Translations under genes and position numbers: made by a program | Part shown: in pieces, positions 26,418 to 36,597 of the stretch | How the letters are laid out: each line of letters starts with the position of its first letter | How positions within the stretch are numbered: the first letter of the stretch is position 1 | Notes under the pieces: model-generated | What the model was told of the DNA's origin: nothing | Seen by the model: the letters and a program-made list of their open reading frames with translations, nothing else | The model's database searches: none | Source of the DNA: CAZPDM01 sp964585305 | GTDB taxonomy: Bacteria > Planctomycetota > Uabimicrobiia > Uabimicrobiales > JABWCH01 | Length of the DNA: 64,000 bases | Direction: 5' to 3' | Assembly (NCBI GenBank): GCA_964585305.1 | Contig: CAZPDM010000009.1 | Span: forward strand, 12,950-76,949

Positions 26418-28370
26418 CTATTTCCCAAATTTCAATTCAATAATAGTGGCTTTTGCAAATATTACATCAAATCTTAAAATTCCAAATTCAAGCTTTTCAG
26501 TAGCAGATGTTGTTTGGCTAACTAAAGGAATACTGTCTAATTCTGCGATGACTTTAGTTGATTCTAATCGAAGAGATAAATTTTGGAGCTGTATTGATGA
26601 CGGAGGAATTTTAAAACGATATTCACTATTATTCCAATGTAAGCTTATTTGCATATATCCAGGAGGATGTCGCATACGCCGATCTATCTGAAGGAGTCTA
26701 AATTTCATAGAAAGAGTATTTGGCTCTAAGGGAATCTTCCATGCAATATGCGCAATCTTACTTTCTCTTATACCTCGGATTGGAATAGGAGGGAACATTT
26801 CTAAACGATTATCTTGTATTCTGCAATATTCTTTGCTAAAAGAAGTATCTTTATTTTTAAAAAAAAATGTATGTACAACTTTTCCTGGAATATCTATTTC
26901 CGGCTGAGAATTTGGTTGAGGAGGATCAGAAGGAGGAGTGTTAGGAGTATTATTAGAATTTGTTTGATGATTAAGTATATTTGGAGCGAGATCAGGAGGA
27001 GAGGGTTTTTTTTCCATATTAAAGAAAATAAAAAATGAAATTCCCATTGCAAAGATAATAAATGTACAAATTATAAGAGCAAAATTTTTATATTTTCCCC
27101 AATCTTTAGAAGGAAAAACAATTGGGGTTTCAGGGGTATTTTTAGTTAAAGACTCTTCGAGTGCTGACATAGAAGGAAGTTGTGTAATCTCTTGGCAATA
27201 AATATTATTTGCATCCTCTGAAGTAGTTAATTTACTATTTAAAGATTGAGAAATTGGTAAAGTATCTTTTTTGTCTGAACATATTTTGTTTCTAGTTAAA
27301 ACATTTTTTTGTTTTGATAAAGCTGTATCGTATTTTCTTGTTTTTGGCAAAGTTATATTATCTATTAGCAAATTTTGATTTGCATTATTTTGGGAACTAT
27401 CTACTATTTCTGCAGAGTTATCAGTCTTTTTAGTACTAATGCATTGAGATACTATAGTTGGATCATTTGGTATAACTTCTTTTTCTTCTTCCAAAAGATT
27501 ATTTATGCCTAGTTCCATCCCTAACCAAGGCATATTTACTTGATATTTTTTTATCAAAGTAGCCAAATCTTTTAATATTTCTGTAACAGTTTGATAACGT
27601 TCCTCTGGATAGCGTGCCATCATTTTTAATGTCAGAGTTTCTATATCATCTGGAATTTCTGGACGAATTTTTTTAGGAAAAATGGGTGTAGAATTTAAGC
27701 GAGCAAACAATGTCGCTAATGCTGTATCTTTATTAAAAGGTAGGCAATTTAATAGCATATAATAAACAGTAATCCCTAATGAATAAATATCGCTACGCTG
27801 ATCAGCAGCTTCTCCTTCACATTGCTCAGGGGATAGATAATATGGTGTTCCCATCAGTTGTCCTGGTTGAGTCAAACTTGATGTATGTTGAGTTAATTTG
27901 GCCAAGCCAAAATCAGCAATTTTTAAAATTCCCTTAGTACTAATTAAAATATTTTCAGGTTTTATATCACGATGAATAATTCCTGCTTTATGTGCTTCTA
28001 ATAACCCTAGACATATTTGATAAAGATATTGCAATACAGTTGGTATGGGTAATGGAGCTTCTCGAGATAATTTAGATTTAAGACTTTCCCCTTCAACAAA
28101 TTCCATTTCAATAAAATGATATCCTTGATCTTGATCCACACGTCTCACTAAAACAATATGTGCACTATCTAAACGGGCTGCTGCACGGGCTTCTGTTCCA
28201 AAACGTTCGACTAGCTCAGTAGTTTCAGCTAAAGTAGGATCCAATATTTTCATAGCAACAGGAATATCAAGTTTTAAATTATGAGCAAGATAAACACTTC
28301 CCATTCCCCCTTGCCCCAATTTACGTTCTATTTTACAACCGCCAATATTTCTCTGCAAGAGGTCATCCAT
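26418..28370 (-). CDS. Transmembrane Ser/Thr protein kinase (PknB-like)
   Basis: Hanks-type kinase predicted active, 650 aa. The glycine loop is GQGGMGSVY, the Lys sits in VAMKIL, the catalytic loop is HRDIKPEN, DFG is intact and the APE position reads SPE. The kinase domain covers about residues 9-285. A Ser/Thr/Asn-rich juxtamembrane region follows to ~425, then one transmembrane helix (~428-448), a Pro/Asn-rich stalk and a C-terminal domain of ~165 residues with beta-rich character that I cannot assign. The C-terminal part should be outside the cytoplasm and may be the sensor. It lies 8 bases downstream of a small ORF on the same strand, so the two are likely co-expressed. Confidence 0.9.
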   Translation of the reverse strand: MDDLLQRNIGGCKIERKLGQGGMGSVYLAHNLKLDIPVAMKILDPTLAETTELVERFGTEARAAARLDSAHIVLVRRVDQDQGYHFIEMEFVEGESLKSKLSREAPLPIPTVLQYLYQICLGLLEAHKAGIIHRDIKPENILISTKGILKIADFGLAKLTQHTSSLTQPGQLMGTPYYLSPEQCEGEAADQRSDIYSLGITVYYMLLNCLPFNKDTALATLFARLNSTPIFPKKIRPEIPDDIETLTLKMMARYPEERYQTVTEILKDLATLIKKYQVNMPWLGMELGINNLLEEEKEVIPNDPTIVSQCISTKKTDNSAEIVDSSQNNANQNLLIDNITLPKTRKYDTALSKQKNVLTRNKICSDKKDTLPISQSLNSKLTTSEDANNIYCQEITQLPSMSALEESLTKNTPETPIVFPSKDWGKYKNFALIICTFIIFAMGISFFIFFNMEKKPSPPDLAPNILNHQTNSNNTPNTPPSDPPQPNSQPEIDIPGKVVHTFFFKNKDTSFSKEYCRIQDNRLEMFPPIPIRGIRESKIAHIAWKIPLEPNTLSMKFRLLQIDRRMRHPPGYMQISLHWNNSEYRFKIPPSSIQLQNLSLRLESTKVIAELDSIPLVSQTTSATEKLEFGILRFDVIFAKATIIELKFGK

Positions 28371-28378
28371 AGAGTTTC

Positions 28379-28867
28379 CTATTCTAAAAAAGTAAGTTCT
28401 ACTAAACGCTCTAAAATTTCAGCATCAAAACGTGGCAAAGTATTAAAATTCTCTGAACCTTCTTGGTTAATCACCCAAATTAAATTTTCTGAATAGTTTT
28501 GTTGTGTTGCATTAGGATCAACAATAAGATGTAAATAAATAAATTGTGATAAAGCTCGTGTATTATGACGAAGCCTAATTGTGCCTTTAGAATTGTCTAA
28601 ATTAATTCCCTCTGGAACAAATTCTAAAAATTTTTCCAAACATTGTAACTTTAATGCTTTAATTTGTACTGTTGTTACCTCTGATTGGCTAACTAAATAT
28701 CTTACAGCATGAATACAATCTATACCTTTTATTTTACTCTCAATAAAATCAAATAGTTTTAAAACTGATTGTTGATAAGTGTTAAAATTTTTTTTACTTT
28801 CTTGTTTGGCTATTTCTTTAGCTTTAATCCGATTTTTAAATTGTTCTGCCCAATCATTAGAAGACAT
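28379..28867 (-). CDS. Hypothetical protein co-transcribed with a Ser/Thr kinase
   Basis: 162 aa, soluble, charged and predicted mostly helical at the N-terminus. No family is recognised and there is no signal peptide or membrane segment. SD GGAGG lies 10 bases before the ATG. The stop lies 8 bases before the kinase start, so it may be a substrate or regulator of that kinase; this is inferred from position alone. Confidence 0.75.
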   Translation of the reverse strand: MSSNDWAEQFKNRIKAKEIAKQESKKNFNTYQQSVLKLFDFIESKIKGIDCIHAVRYLVSQSEVTTVQIKALKLQCLEKFLEFVPEGINLDNSKGTIRLRHNTRALSQFIYLHLIVDPNATQQNYSENLIWVINQEGSENFNTLPRFDAEILERLVELTFLE

Positions 28868-28990
28868 AATATAATAACCTCCAATAAATATTTTTTAATC
28901 TTTTTCACAACTGTTTAAAAGATACCATATAAATAAAAGACTGTCAATTTATTTTTAGCAGAAATCCTTCAATATCTTCTTTAAAAATTC

Positions 28991-29018
28991 TTGATTTTTC
29001 TAAATAAGGTGATAAAAT
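28991..29018 (+). promoter_or_regulatory. Promoter of the LEA14-like gene
   Basis: -35 TTGATT (28991-28996), 16-base spacer, -10 TAAAAT (29013-29018) preceded by TGA (extended -10). Confidence 0.65.
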
Positions 29019-29074
29019 AAATTCGAACATGAAAATTGATAGCAATCTAATTTTTGATTTGAAAGGAACTAATA

Positions 29075-29929
29075 ATGCCAAAATTTTTAAATCTTCCAAT
29101 AATCTCTATATTGATTCTTGCCTTTTTTATGACGAGTTGCGCAAGCATTTCTGAAATTCTTGCTAATAGCGATAAACCAACTGTTAAAATTATAGGAACT
29201 AAACTACAAGATTTAACATTGGAAAAAGTCAATTTAATGTTTGATGTAGAAATTCATAATCCCTATAGTTTGCCACTTCCTTTATCTAATCTCCAATATT
29301 CTTTAACAAGTAAAGGGGAAAAGTTTCTAGATGGGAAAGCCGATGTTCAAGGATTAATTCCTGCTCAAAATTCAAAGGTGGTTCAAATTCCTGTTGGAAT
29401 TCCTTTTGTTCCAGTACTCCAAGCATTAAAACAAGTAAAACCTGGTGCAGTTGTTCCTTATGATGCAAAACTTGATCTTTCTGTAGATGCTCCAGGTGTT
29501 GGTCCAATCAATTTGCCATTAGAAAAAGAAGGTGAATTACCTATCCCTGCCATTCCTAAAGTAGAGCTAACAAATATACAATGGCAAGAAATGAGTATGT
29601 CTAAAGCTACAGCAAATTTAAACCTTAAAATTGATAATCCTAATAGTTTTCCTATAGAATTAAATAAATTTAATTATCGACTTAATTTAGCTGATACTCC
29701 TGTAGCAGAAGATCAAATTACTCAAGGAACTAAGTTTGCAGAAAATGGAAGCAATACTTTTCAAGTCCCACTTTCTATCGCACCAATTAAATTGGGATTT
29801 GCTGCATTCCAGATGTTACAAGGAAAAGGAGCAAATTATAATTTAGATGGTGGCTTGGAAGTTGCTTCTCCTTTTGGCCCAATTAATTTTCCTATCTCAA
29901 GTAATGGACAAACTACTTTCCAACGTTAA
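29075..29929 (+). CDS. LEA14/WHy-domain lipoprotein (LEA type 2 family)
   Basis: 284 aa envelope protein. The N-terminal hydrophobic segment ends in a lipobox-like FMTSC (Cys ~22), so lipidation is likely. Two repeats of the water-stress/hypersensitive-response (LEA14) fold follow. The first (about 40-150) has LEKVNLMFDVEIHNPYSLPL and the second (about 165-280) has ATANLNLKIDNPNSFPIEL; the D/E-I-x-N-P signature occurs in both. Family members are linked to stress tolerance and envelope function, but their molecular role is unclear. SD AAAGGAAC is followed by the ATG. Confidence 0.85.
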   Translation: MPKFLNLPIISILILAFFMTSCASISEILANSDKPTVKIIGTKLQDLTLEKVNLMFDVEIHNPYSLPLPLSNLQYSLTSKGEKFLDGKADVQGLIPAQNSKVVQIPVGIPFVPVLQALKQVKPGAVVPYDAKLDLSVDAPGVGPINLPLEKEGELPIPAIPKVELTNIQWQEMSMSKATANLNLKIDNPNSFPIELNKFNYRLNLADTPVAEDQITQGTKFAENGSNTFQVPLSIAPIKLGFAAFQMLQGKGANYNLDGGLEVASPFGPINFPISSNGQTTFQR

Positions 29930-29962
29930 TTTTAATTATTACTTTTTAGAGGATTGTAAAAT

Positions 29963-30781
29963 ATGTCCCAAACAATGCAACAAATTCAAGAAAGCGTTCA
30001 ATACATCCAACAGAAATACAGCCAGCCTTCTAGTATTGGAATTATTTTAGGATCAGGGCTAGGTGCGTTTTATGAACAGGTTACTAATCGTATAGAAATT
30101 CCCTATCAAACTATTCCACACTTTCCTATTTCTACAGTAGAAGGCCATGCAGGAAAACTTGTTTTAGGCGATTTTAATAATAAAAAAGTCGTTGTTATGG
30201 CGGGAAGATTTCATTATTATGAGGGCTATACTTTACAACAAGTAGTGTACCCTATTCGTGTAATGTCTCAATTAGGGATTAAGTCTCTTATTGTTACTAA
30301 TGCTGCGGGTGGTGTTAATAAATCTTTTGTTCCCGGAGATCTTATGCTCATTGACGATCATATTAACATGCTGGGAAATCCACTGTTAGGCCCAAACATC
30401 AATCAACTTGGCGTTCGATTTCCTGATATGAGCAAAGCATATTCTCAAAGACTGAAAGAAATTGCTACTAATGCTGCTAAAAAACACCAAATCGATATTA
30501 AACGTGGCATATATCTTGCTTTAACTGGGCCAAGTTATGAAACCCCTGCAGAAATTAGGATGTTAAGAGTTTTAGGCGCAGATGCAGTAGGGATGTCAAC
30601 AGTTCCTGAAGTTATCGCTGCTAGACATATTGGAATTGAAGTGTTAGGGATGTCTTGCATTACTAATATGGCGGCAGGGATATTAAATCAACCTCTTAGT
30701 CATGAAGAAGTATCAACTACAGCAAATAAAGTAAAAGAAAAGTTTACGAATTTACTTACGGAAATTATTACAAATATATAA
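29963..30781 (+). CDS. punA: Purine nucleoside phosphorylase (inosine/guanosine type)
   Basis: Phosphorolysis of purine nucleosides to base and ribose-1-phosphate, 272 aa, trimeric PNP family. Motifs are the phosphate-binding GSGLGAF, the AGRFHYYEGY segment, VTNAAGGVN and LTGPSYETPAEIRMLRVLGADAVGMST; the Glu and Asn specificity residues lie in the last part (SCITNMAAG). SD GAGGA precedes the ATG. With the nearby adenosine deaminase it gives a purine salvage route. Confidence 0.95.
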   Translation: MSQTMQQIQESVQYIQQKYSQPSSIGIILGSGLGAFYEQVTNRIEIPYQTIPHFPISTVEGHAGKLVLGDFNNKKVVVMAGRFHYYEGYTLQQVVYPIRVMSQLGIKSLIVTNAAGGVNKSFVPGDLMLIDDHINMLGNPLLGPNINQLGVRFPDMSKAYSQRLKEIATNAAKKHQIDIKRGIYLALTGPSYETPAEIRMLRVLGADAVGMSTVPEVIAARHIGIEVLGMSCITNMAAGILNQPLSHEEVSTTANKVKEKFTNLLTEIITNI

Positions 30782-30782
30782 C

Positions 30783-30808
30783 AAAAAGCCTCATATATGA
30801 GGCTTTTT
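30783..30808. terminator. Bidirectional intrinsic terminator after PNP
   Basis: A perfect 26-base palindrome (AAAAAGCCTCAT and its complement) lies between the convergent PNP and GGDEF genes. A/T runs at both ends serve both strands. Confidence 0.92.
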
Positions 30809-30822
30809 ATATTTTTAAAAAA

Positions 30823-31791
30823 TTAGCAAATACAGTTTCTTCCTTTATTTTTAGCTTGGAAAAGAGCAGAATCTACTCGAAAAATTATTTTCTCTAAAGT
30901 TTCTAAGTGTTTTATTTCAGATACTCCGATACTAACAGTCATTTTTAATCGATGTTTTCCCGCAATAAAAATATGCTTAGAAATTTGAATACGAATTTTT
31001 TCTGCGATGTAAAGAGCGTCTGAATAACTTGTATTTTCTAAGAAAATAGCAAATTCTTCTCCGCCATAACGACAAAGTAAATCTGTCTCTCGTAAAGAAT
31101 TTTGCAGTAATTGAACAAGATTTTTTAATAAAATATCTCCTGCTAAATGTCCATAGCTATCGTTGATTTTTTTAAAAAAATCTATATCAAGCATTAAAAT
31201 TGATAAATTTGTCGTTGGGGTTATTTGGAAAATTCTTTGTTGTAAATATTCTAAAAAATATCCTCGAAGATAAGCACCTGTCAAAAAGTCTTTTGTAGCT
31301 GCTTGATATAACAGATAATTATTAAAAGAATGTGTCAATTCTTGCATAATCCAAATAAATATATTTTTCTCATCTTCATTGTAATTCACATCTTTTTTAG
31401 AAAGATATAAAAGACCTAAAATGTTTGTAGTATACGGATATTTTAAATGTAAAATAGGCGCGAGTAAAAATGGGTGTTTAGGACAATGAATATGTTGAGG
31501 TGCTTTCTCATTGTACAATATCTGACGATTTTTTTTTACCCAATCAAAGATACTATCAGGAGATATTTTTATTATTGCATTGATTTTATGTTTTTTTTGT
31601 AAAGAAAATCCCAAACATAAATCTTTATCTTTTTGATAAAGTAATAAAATTTGATGGCTTGGAATTAAGTTATCAATCATTTTGCCAATTTGTTGAAATA
31701 AATGAGTAGAATCGTTTGTAGTGGTTAGTATAAAACTAAGTTGTTGTATACGTTGCCATGGTAATTTTGAAGAAGTATTTTTTTTGTTCAT
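30823..31791 (-). CDS. Diguanylate cyclase with GAF-like N-terminus and GGDEF domain
   Basis: Makes cyclic-di-GMP from two GTP, 322 aa, cytoplasmic. Residues ~10-150 look like a GAF sensor domain. The GGDEF domain (about 155-320) has DIDFFKKINDSYGHLAGD and the active-site GGEEF. An RxxD inhibitory site (RETD) lies five residues upstream, so product inhibition is expected. There is no membrane segment. Start: ATG at 31791, with GGA 8 bases upstream, is preferred over the TTG at 31806. Confidence 0.9.
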   Translation of the reverse strand: MNKKNTSSKLPWQRIQQLSFILTTTNDSTHLFQQIGKMIDNLIPSHQILLLYQKDKDLCLGFSLQKKHKINAIIKISPDSIFDWVKKNRQILYNEKAPQHIHCPKHPFLLAPILHLKYPYTTNILGLLYLSKKDVNYNEDEKNIFIWIMQELTHSFNNYLLYQAATKDFLTGAYLRGYFLEYLQQRIFQITPTTNLSILMLDIDFFKKINDSYGHLAGDILLKNLVQLLQNSLRETDLLCRYGGEEFAIFLENTSYSDALYIAEKIRIQISKHIFIAGKHRLKMTVSIGVSEIKHLETLEKIIFRVDSALFQAKNKGRNCIC

Positions 31792-31868
31792 AGTTTCAAT
31801 CCACAACTACGCAAGAGGAAAAAGACATTAAATTCGTTTCAGAAAATGGATTTAAGCAAGAATGAAAA

Positions 31869-31905
31869 ATCTGCATTAGCTATGGAGAAAATAACTAATG
31901 CAGAT
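31869..31905 (-). terminator. Terminator after adenosine deaminase gene
   Basis: ATCTGCATTAG (31869-31879) pairs with CTAATGCAGAT (31895-31905). T runs follow on both strands (T5 on -), downstream of the add stop. Confidence 0.85.
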
Positions 31906-31930
31906 TTTTTTTTGTGAATTGAATAATTTT

Positions 31931-32971
31931 CTATTCAATAAATGGACGATCCATTTGTTGGAGAGCAGACTTAAGAAGACGAACTTTTTCTCGATACGGA
32001 AGGAACGCGCTTTTGAAACCATAAATGATGATGTCTTTTACTTCATCTAAGGTTAAGCCATATTGTTTTGCGGCAAGGAAAAGCTCATTTGTCATGTTGG
32101 TATTTGATATTAAGCGATTGTCTGTATTTAAAGTAACACGCAAATTATAATCTAAATAGAATCGGAATGGATGATGTTCTAAGGAATCAACTGATTTAGT
32201 TTGCACATTAGAAGTAAGGCATATTTCTAATGGTAAGCGATGATCATTAACATAATTTAATAAATCTCCATCTTCAGCTAAACGTGTTCCATGTCCAATT
32301 CTATGTGCTCCACAATAATGAATTGCTTGAGAAATACTTTCTGGGCCATACGCTTCTCCTGCATGAATTGTACAGTTAATGTTGTTACTAAGCACTAAAG
32401 AGAATGCTTCAATATGTCGTTTTGCAGGATTATCTACTTCTGCACCTGCTAAGTCAAAGCCTACAACGCCACGATTTTTATATGCTACACAAATTTCTGC
32501 AAGCATTTTAGATTCTGCTGCGGGACGATCGCGCATTGCACAAATAATAACTCCAGTATGGATTTTATATTGACGTTGTGCTTCTTCCAAACCTTCTAAT
32601 ATGCTATCTACAATTTCTGAATAGCGTAATTTCTTTTGTGTATGCAAAATTGGTGAAAAGCGAACTTCAAGATACCAGACATTTTCTTTAGCCGCATCTT
32701 CTGCTAATTCAAAAGCTGCTCTAGCTAAAGCATCTTTTTCTTGCAGTACCAATAGAGTAATATCAAATGCTTTAAGATATTCTACAAGGCTTTCCATTTG
32801 CGCACCACAGACCAAAAGTTCACGTAATTTTTCTTCGTCATACGTCGGAAGGTTTACGTTATGTTCTTGCGCCAATTCAATAATAGTAGAAAGACGTAAT
32901 GACCCATCTAAGTGGCAATGCAGATCTGTTTTGGGTAAATTAAATAAAATATCTCGTGTAATTTCTGCCAT
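31931..32971 (-). CDS. add: Adenosine deaminase
   Basis: Hydrolytic deamination of adenosine to inosine, which PNP can then split; 346 aa. Zinc ligands are HCHLDG at the N-terminus and HAGE in the middle. RIGHGTRL follows, and the catalytic Asp is in LNTDNR. Usual length for the family. No strong SD before the ATG. It is in the same neighbourhood as PNP but on the opposite strand. Confidence 0.95.
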   Translation of the reverse strand: MAEITRDILFNLPKTDLHCHLDGSLRLSTIIELAQEHNVNLPTYDEEKLRELLVCGAQMESLVEYLKAFDITLLVLQEKDALARAAFELAEDAAKENVWYLEVRFSPILHTQKKLRYSEIVDSILEGLEEAQRQYKIHTGVIICAMRDRPAAESKMLAEICVAYKNRGVVGFDLAGAEVDNPAKRHIEAFSLVLSNNINCTIHAGEAYGPESISQAIHYCGAHRIGHGTRLAEDGDLLNYVNDHRLPLEICLTSNVQTKSVDSLEHHPFRFYLDYNLRVTLNTDNRLISNTNMTNELFLAAKQYGLTLDEVKDIIIYGFKSAFLPYREKVRLLKSALQQMDRPFIE

Positions 32972-33017
32972 AATGTTGTTATCCTTAATAATGTTGATGT
33001 TCGTAATTTATTAAAAT

Positions 33018-33065
33018 AAATATTTATTCTATTTTTAATTTAAATCAAAAACAGAATAAATATTT
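33018..33065 (-). terminator. Putative terminator after kinase-FGE gene
   Basis: AAATATTTATTCT (33018-33030) and AGAATAAATATTT (33053-33065) form a 13-bp stem just beyond the stop of the minus-strand kinase gene, with a T-rich but interrupted tail. Weak GC content makes it less certain. Confidence 0.5.
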
Positions 33066-33073
33066 TTGATTTA

Positions 33074-36000
33074 TCATTCTTCACTTTTAACTAATCGAAT
33101 TCCTAAAGTGTTATACTCGGTCTGTGGATAATAAGAAAAACGGGAATAGCAACGTAAGGAAAATATTTTGGTTTCCCAATCTCCCCCACGGCAAACTTTG
33201 AAATTGCTTTGTTGTGGACCAGTAGGATTGATTGTAGGGGAATTGCCATAATAGTTGGCATCATAATTATCTTGGCACCATTCCATTACATTTCCAACCA
33301 TATCTTCGCAAAGATAGGGAGAATGTCCTTGTGAAAAGGAACCAATCGGAGCTGTATATTTATACGGATCATAAGGGGCGGATATTTGTTTAAAATTTGC
33401 TAATTTTTCATCAGGATCTTGATTTCCCCAAGGAAAAAATCTTTCAGGAAAAGGATTAACTATAAGAGAAATATTCATAGCATTGGAAATATTTTTCCAA
33501 TCAGGAATTGCAATTCCTCCACGAGCTGCTTTTTCCCATTCAGCTTCTGTTGGGAGACGTTTTTCAGCCCATTTGGCATATTTTTGGGCATCATCCCAAG
33601 TTAAACCAACAACAGGAAATTCATTATTATTGAAAATACCTTCACTATGAAATTTGGTAGGAGAATGTCCAGTTTCCTCTAGAAACTTATTATATTGGCG
33701 ATTGGTAACTTCGTACTTATCGATATAAAATCGAGATAGCATAATATTTTTTAAAGGTGTATTATCTCCATTTTTTTCGTTAGCACCTCGGCAAAATTCT
33801 CCTTCTGGCACATATACCATATAACTTTGATCTTTACGCCATAAATATTCTCCAGTAGTTGCTGTACGTTCCAATCCGGCTACCATTTTTTCACCAAACC
33901 AGCCAGTATTATTTGCAGAAAATAGTTTACGAATAGGTAATTCTTTTTGAGTAATTATTCCTAATAAACGTTTTTGTTCTGTTTCAGGTAACTCTGTGCG
34001 GACAATAAGAATTTTAGCTTGATTAAATTTTCGTTCTTTGCATAATTTTAAAACATCAGTAGTAATTTGGCTATATAGTTTTTGATTAGGGTCTTCAACA
34101 ATTTTTGGAGGAATTATTTTATAATATATAAGCTGATTTTCAATAAATTTTACAATAGGCTCTCTGATTTCAGGGATCATGTTGATCCCATATAAACACA
34201 TAGCAATAATTAAAAAAGATAATAGCCAATAAGCAACTTTTTTAGAAACACTGGAAGTGTCTTTAGAAATTTGACTTTTCTTTTCTATATCCAAAGGTGC
34301 TTTTTCGGCTAAAATAATATGTAATGGTGTACTTACTTGATCTGTACTACGGCTTATTTTTGGCAACTCTCCATATTTTTTACTTAATGATTGTGGTGGT
34401 TTAGTGTCGGTGTTAATTTTCATTACTTCTGACATTCGCTGAGAAGATTTTAAAATTTTTGAATTAGGATCTGTAGGGATAATAGGAGTTGTGTTTCCAG
34501 AAACAGGCGTACTATTTTGTGGCGATTTCCCTGCTTCTACGGGTATTCCTTGAGATTCTGTAAAAGCCAAATGAGAACTAGGAGTTGCTGGAAAAAAATT
34601 ACTTCCTTTAATAAATCCTTTAGGTGGAGTAAAACCTGGTTGATTTACTGCTTGAGCCGTCCCCATTCCTTGGATGCCCATTTGAGGGAGTTGCCCCATT
34701 TGAGGGAGTTGCCCCATTTGAGGGAGTTGCCCCATTTGAGGGAGTTGCCCCATTTGAGGGAGTTGTCCCATTTGAGGGAGTTGCCCCATTTGAGGGAGTT
34801 GCCCCATTTGAGGGAGTTGCCNNNNNNNNNNNNNNNNNNNNNNNNNNNNNNNNNNNNNNNNNNNNNNNNNNNNNNNNNNNNNNNNNNNNNNNNNNNNNNN
34901 NNNNNNNNNNNNNNNNNNNNNGGAGTTGCCCCATTTGAGGGAGTTGCCCCATTTGAGGGAGTTGTCCCATTTGAGGAACTTGTCCCATTTGAGGAACTTG
35001 TCCCATTTGAGGAGCGTTACGGTTTGAATTTATATAGCCTTGTGGATTAGGAATATTTGCTGATGTAATAAAAGCAGGATTTAATGTAGGAGGTATACTG
35101 GTTGTAGGTTGGTCGATAGCAGGCGGTTTTGAAAATTGAGACAACTGTGATATTTTTTTATCTAGCCACTGCTTTGGGTTTTGTAAAATACTTTTACATT
35201 GCTTAATTTTTTGAAGCATAGAAGGATCACAGCCAAAATGATCCATAAATTCTTGAACAATAATCTGCTCCATTAGAACTCTAGCTTCTTCTGGAATATT
35301 TTGTTCTTGGGAATTTCCTAATGCAATTAAAGTATTTTGAACTAGCATTCGCTCATTTTCACCAACTACCATCTTTTCTAATAAAAATTCTTCCACTTCT
35401 ATTGGAACATCAGAAATTGTTTCTTCTTTTCGTTCTACTTCTACGATACAATTTTGTAATATATTTTCTAATTCCTTAGCACTAGATAGACGTTCTTTTG
35501 GACGTTTTGCCATTAAGGCCATAATCAATTTATCGATATTTTCTGAAATATGAGGATTGAACGTACGTAGTGATGGAATAGGTGCATCCAAATGTTGTTT
35601 AAGAACTACTAGTGCATTTCCTTGATAGGGGGGATGTCCTGTAATCAGATGAAATAATGTGATGCCTAGTGAATATAAATCCGCGCGTGCATCTGGAGTT
35701 TCTCCGCGGATCTGCTCAGGAGAAATATACCATGGATTGCCAAATAAAACCCGTTCCGCAACTAAATTTTCTGTATGTTCAATTGGCATTGCCAATCCAA
35801 ATTCAGCCAGTTTTATTTCTTCTTTATCTGTAATTAAAATATTTGCCGGTTTTATATCCATGTGCAAAATACCGCAATCATGGCCGGCTTGCAATCCTTT
35901 ACAAACTTCTTTTGCAATATATAAAGCCTCATTTGGCATTACGCTTCCATTTTTGGCTAACACTTGAGATAAATTTGCACCATATATAAATTTCATTACA

Positions 36001-36272
36001 ATTACAAAATTTTGAGAAACAAATCCGCTAAAGTAAATGGGAATAACTGTTGGGCAGGTTACATTCATAGCTATCTGAATATTTTGTGTTAAAATTTGCA
36101 AAAGCTCTTGTCCATATTGATTTAAAATTGATTGGGGTAAAATTTTTATTGCCACAGTTTCTTGAGTTTGAATATCTGTTCCAAGATAAAACAAACTTGA
36201 ACGAGTTTTAGCTAAAAATTTTTCTATTCGGTAGTTGGCAATTACATAATCAATCCAAGGATCTTTAGCCAT
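33074..36272 (-). CDS. Kinase-like domain fused through a hexapeptide-repeat stalk and TM helix to an FGE-sulfatase domain (interrupted by gap)
   Basis: One gene split by the N gap 34822-34921. The N-terminal Hanks-type domain (residues ~10-275) has the Lys (VAIKIL), HMD for HRD (LHMDIKPAN), EFG for DFG (LAEFGLA) and SPE. The glycine loop lacks its glycines (AKTRSSLFYL). The missing metal-binding Asp makes it a likely pseudokinase or weak kinase. A linker is followed by QMGQ[LV]P repeats (at least 13), a transmembrane helix (VAYWLLSFLIIAMCLYGI, near 34170-34235) and a C-terminal formylglycine-generating-enzyme-like domain with YVPEGEFCRG, FYIDKYEVTNRQY, RLPTEAEWEKAARGG, MVGNVMEWCQD and CRGGDW. 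Such kinase-FGE fusions are typical of Planctomycetes. FGE-like domains of this type are often non-catalytic binding modules. Confidence 0.88.
34678..35011 (-). repeat. 18-bp in-frame tandem repeat array (QMGQLP), interrupted by gap
   Basis: Eight copies lie left of the gap (34678-34821) and about five right of it. Left copies are nearly identical. The outermost right copies vary (GQVP, from GAGGAACTTG). Copy number in the genome is unknown because of the gap. Confidence 0.95.
34822..34921. other. Assembly gap, 100 N
   Basis: A second run of exactly 100 N, inside the 18-bp repeat. The two flanking reading frames belong to the same protein even though 100 is not a multiple of three. Confidence 0.99.
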
Positions 36273-36597
36273 TGTAATATCCTAGTATTTTAAGTGCGGA
36301 AAATGCCGCTATAAGACTTATTTAACTGTAAAACTATTTATATTTTAGCAATTTTTTTCTTTCTATGCAAAATTTTTTTAGAATAATCTTCTAAATCAAG
36401 TTTAAATCAGATTTTTTAAGAAAAAAAATACTATAACTTATTTTAATAAATATACTTATTTCTCAAAATAAGGAAAAAGTAGAAAAATGTAATAAGTATT
36501 TAGAAAAAGTTGGTATTATTGATATAATAAAGATACGTCACGGTAACTTAATCTTTAAAACAACTAAATAAATATTTTATTTTCAACGGAGGTAATT
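36273..36597. other. 325-base divergent spacer between kinase-FGE and HMGS operon
   Basis: Very AT-rich, no gene. The only feature I support is the promoter at 36499-36528. Confidence 0.5.
36499..36528 (+). promoter_or_regulatory. Promoter of the HMGS-thiolase-DUF35 operon
   Basis: -10 TATAAT (36523-36528) with the TGA extension just before it, and a weak -35 TTTAGA (36499-36504) at 18-base spacing. Confidence 0.6.

Noticed and set aside
34517..35050. Open frame on + through the 18-bp repeats
   Set aside because: Produced by the repeat, which is open in several frames, and read across the N gap; the minus-strand kinase-FGE gene explains the sequence.
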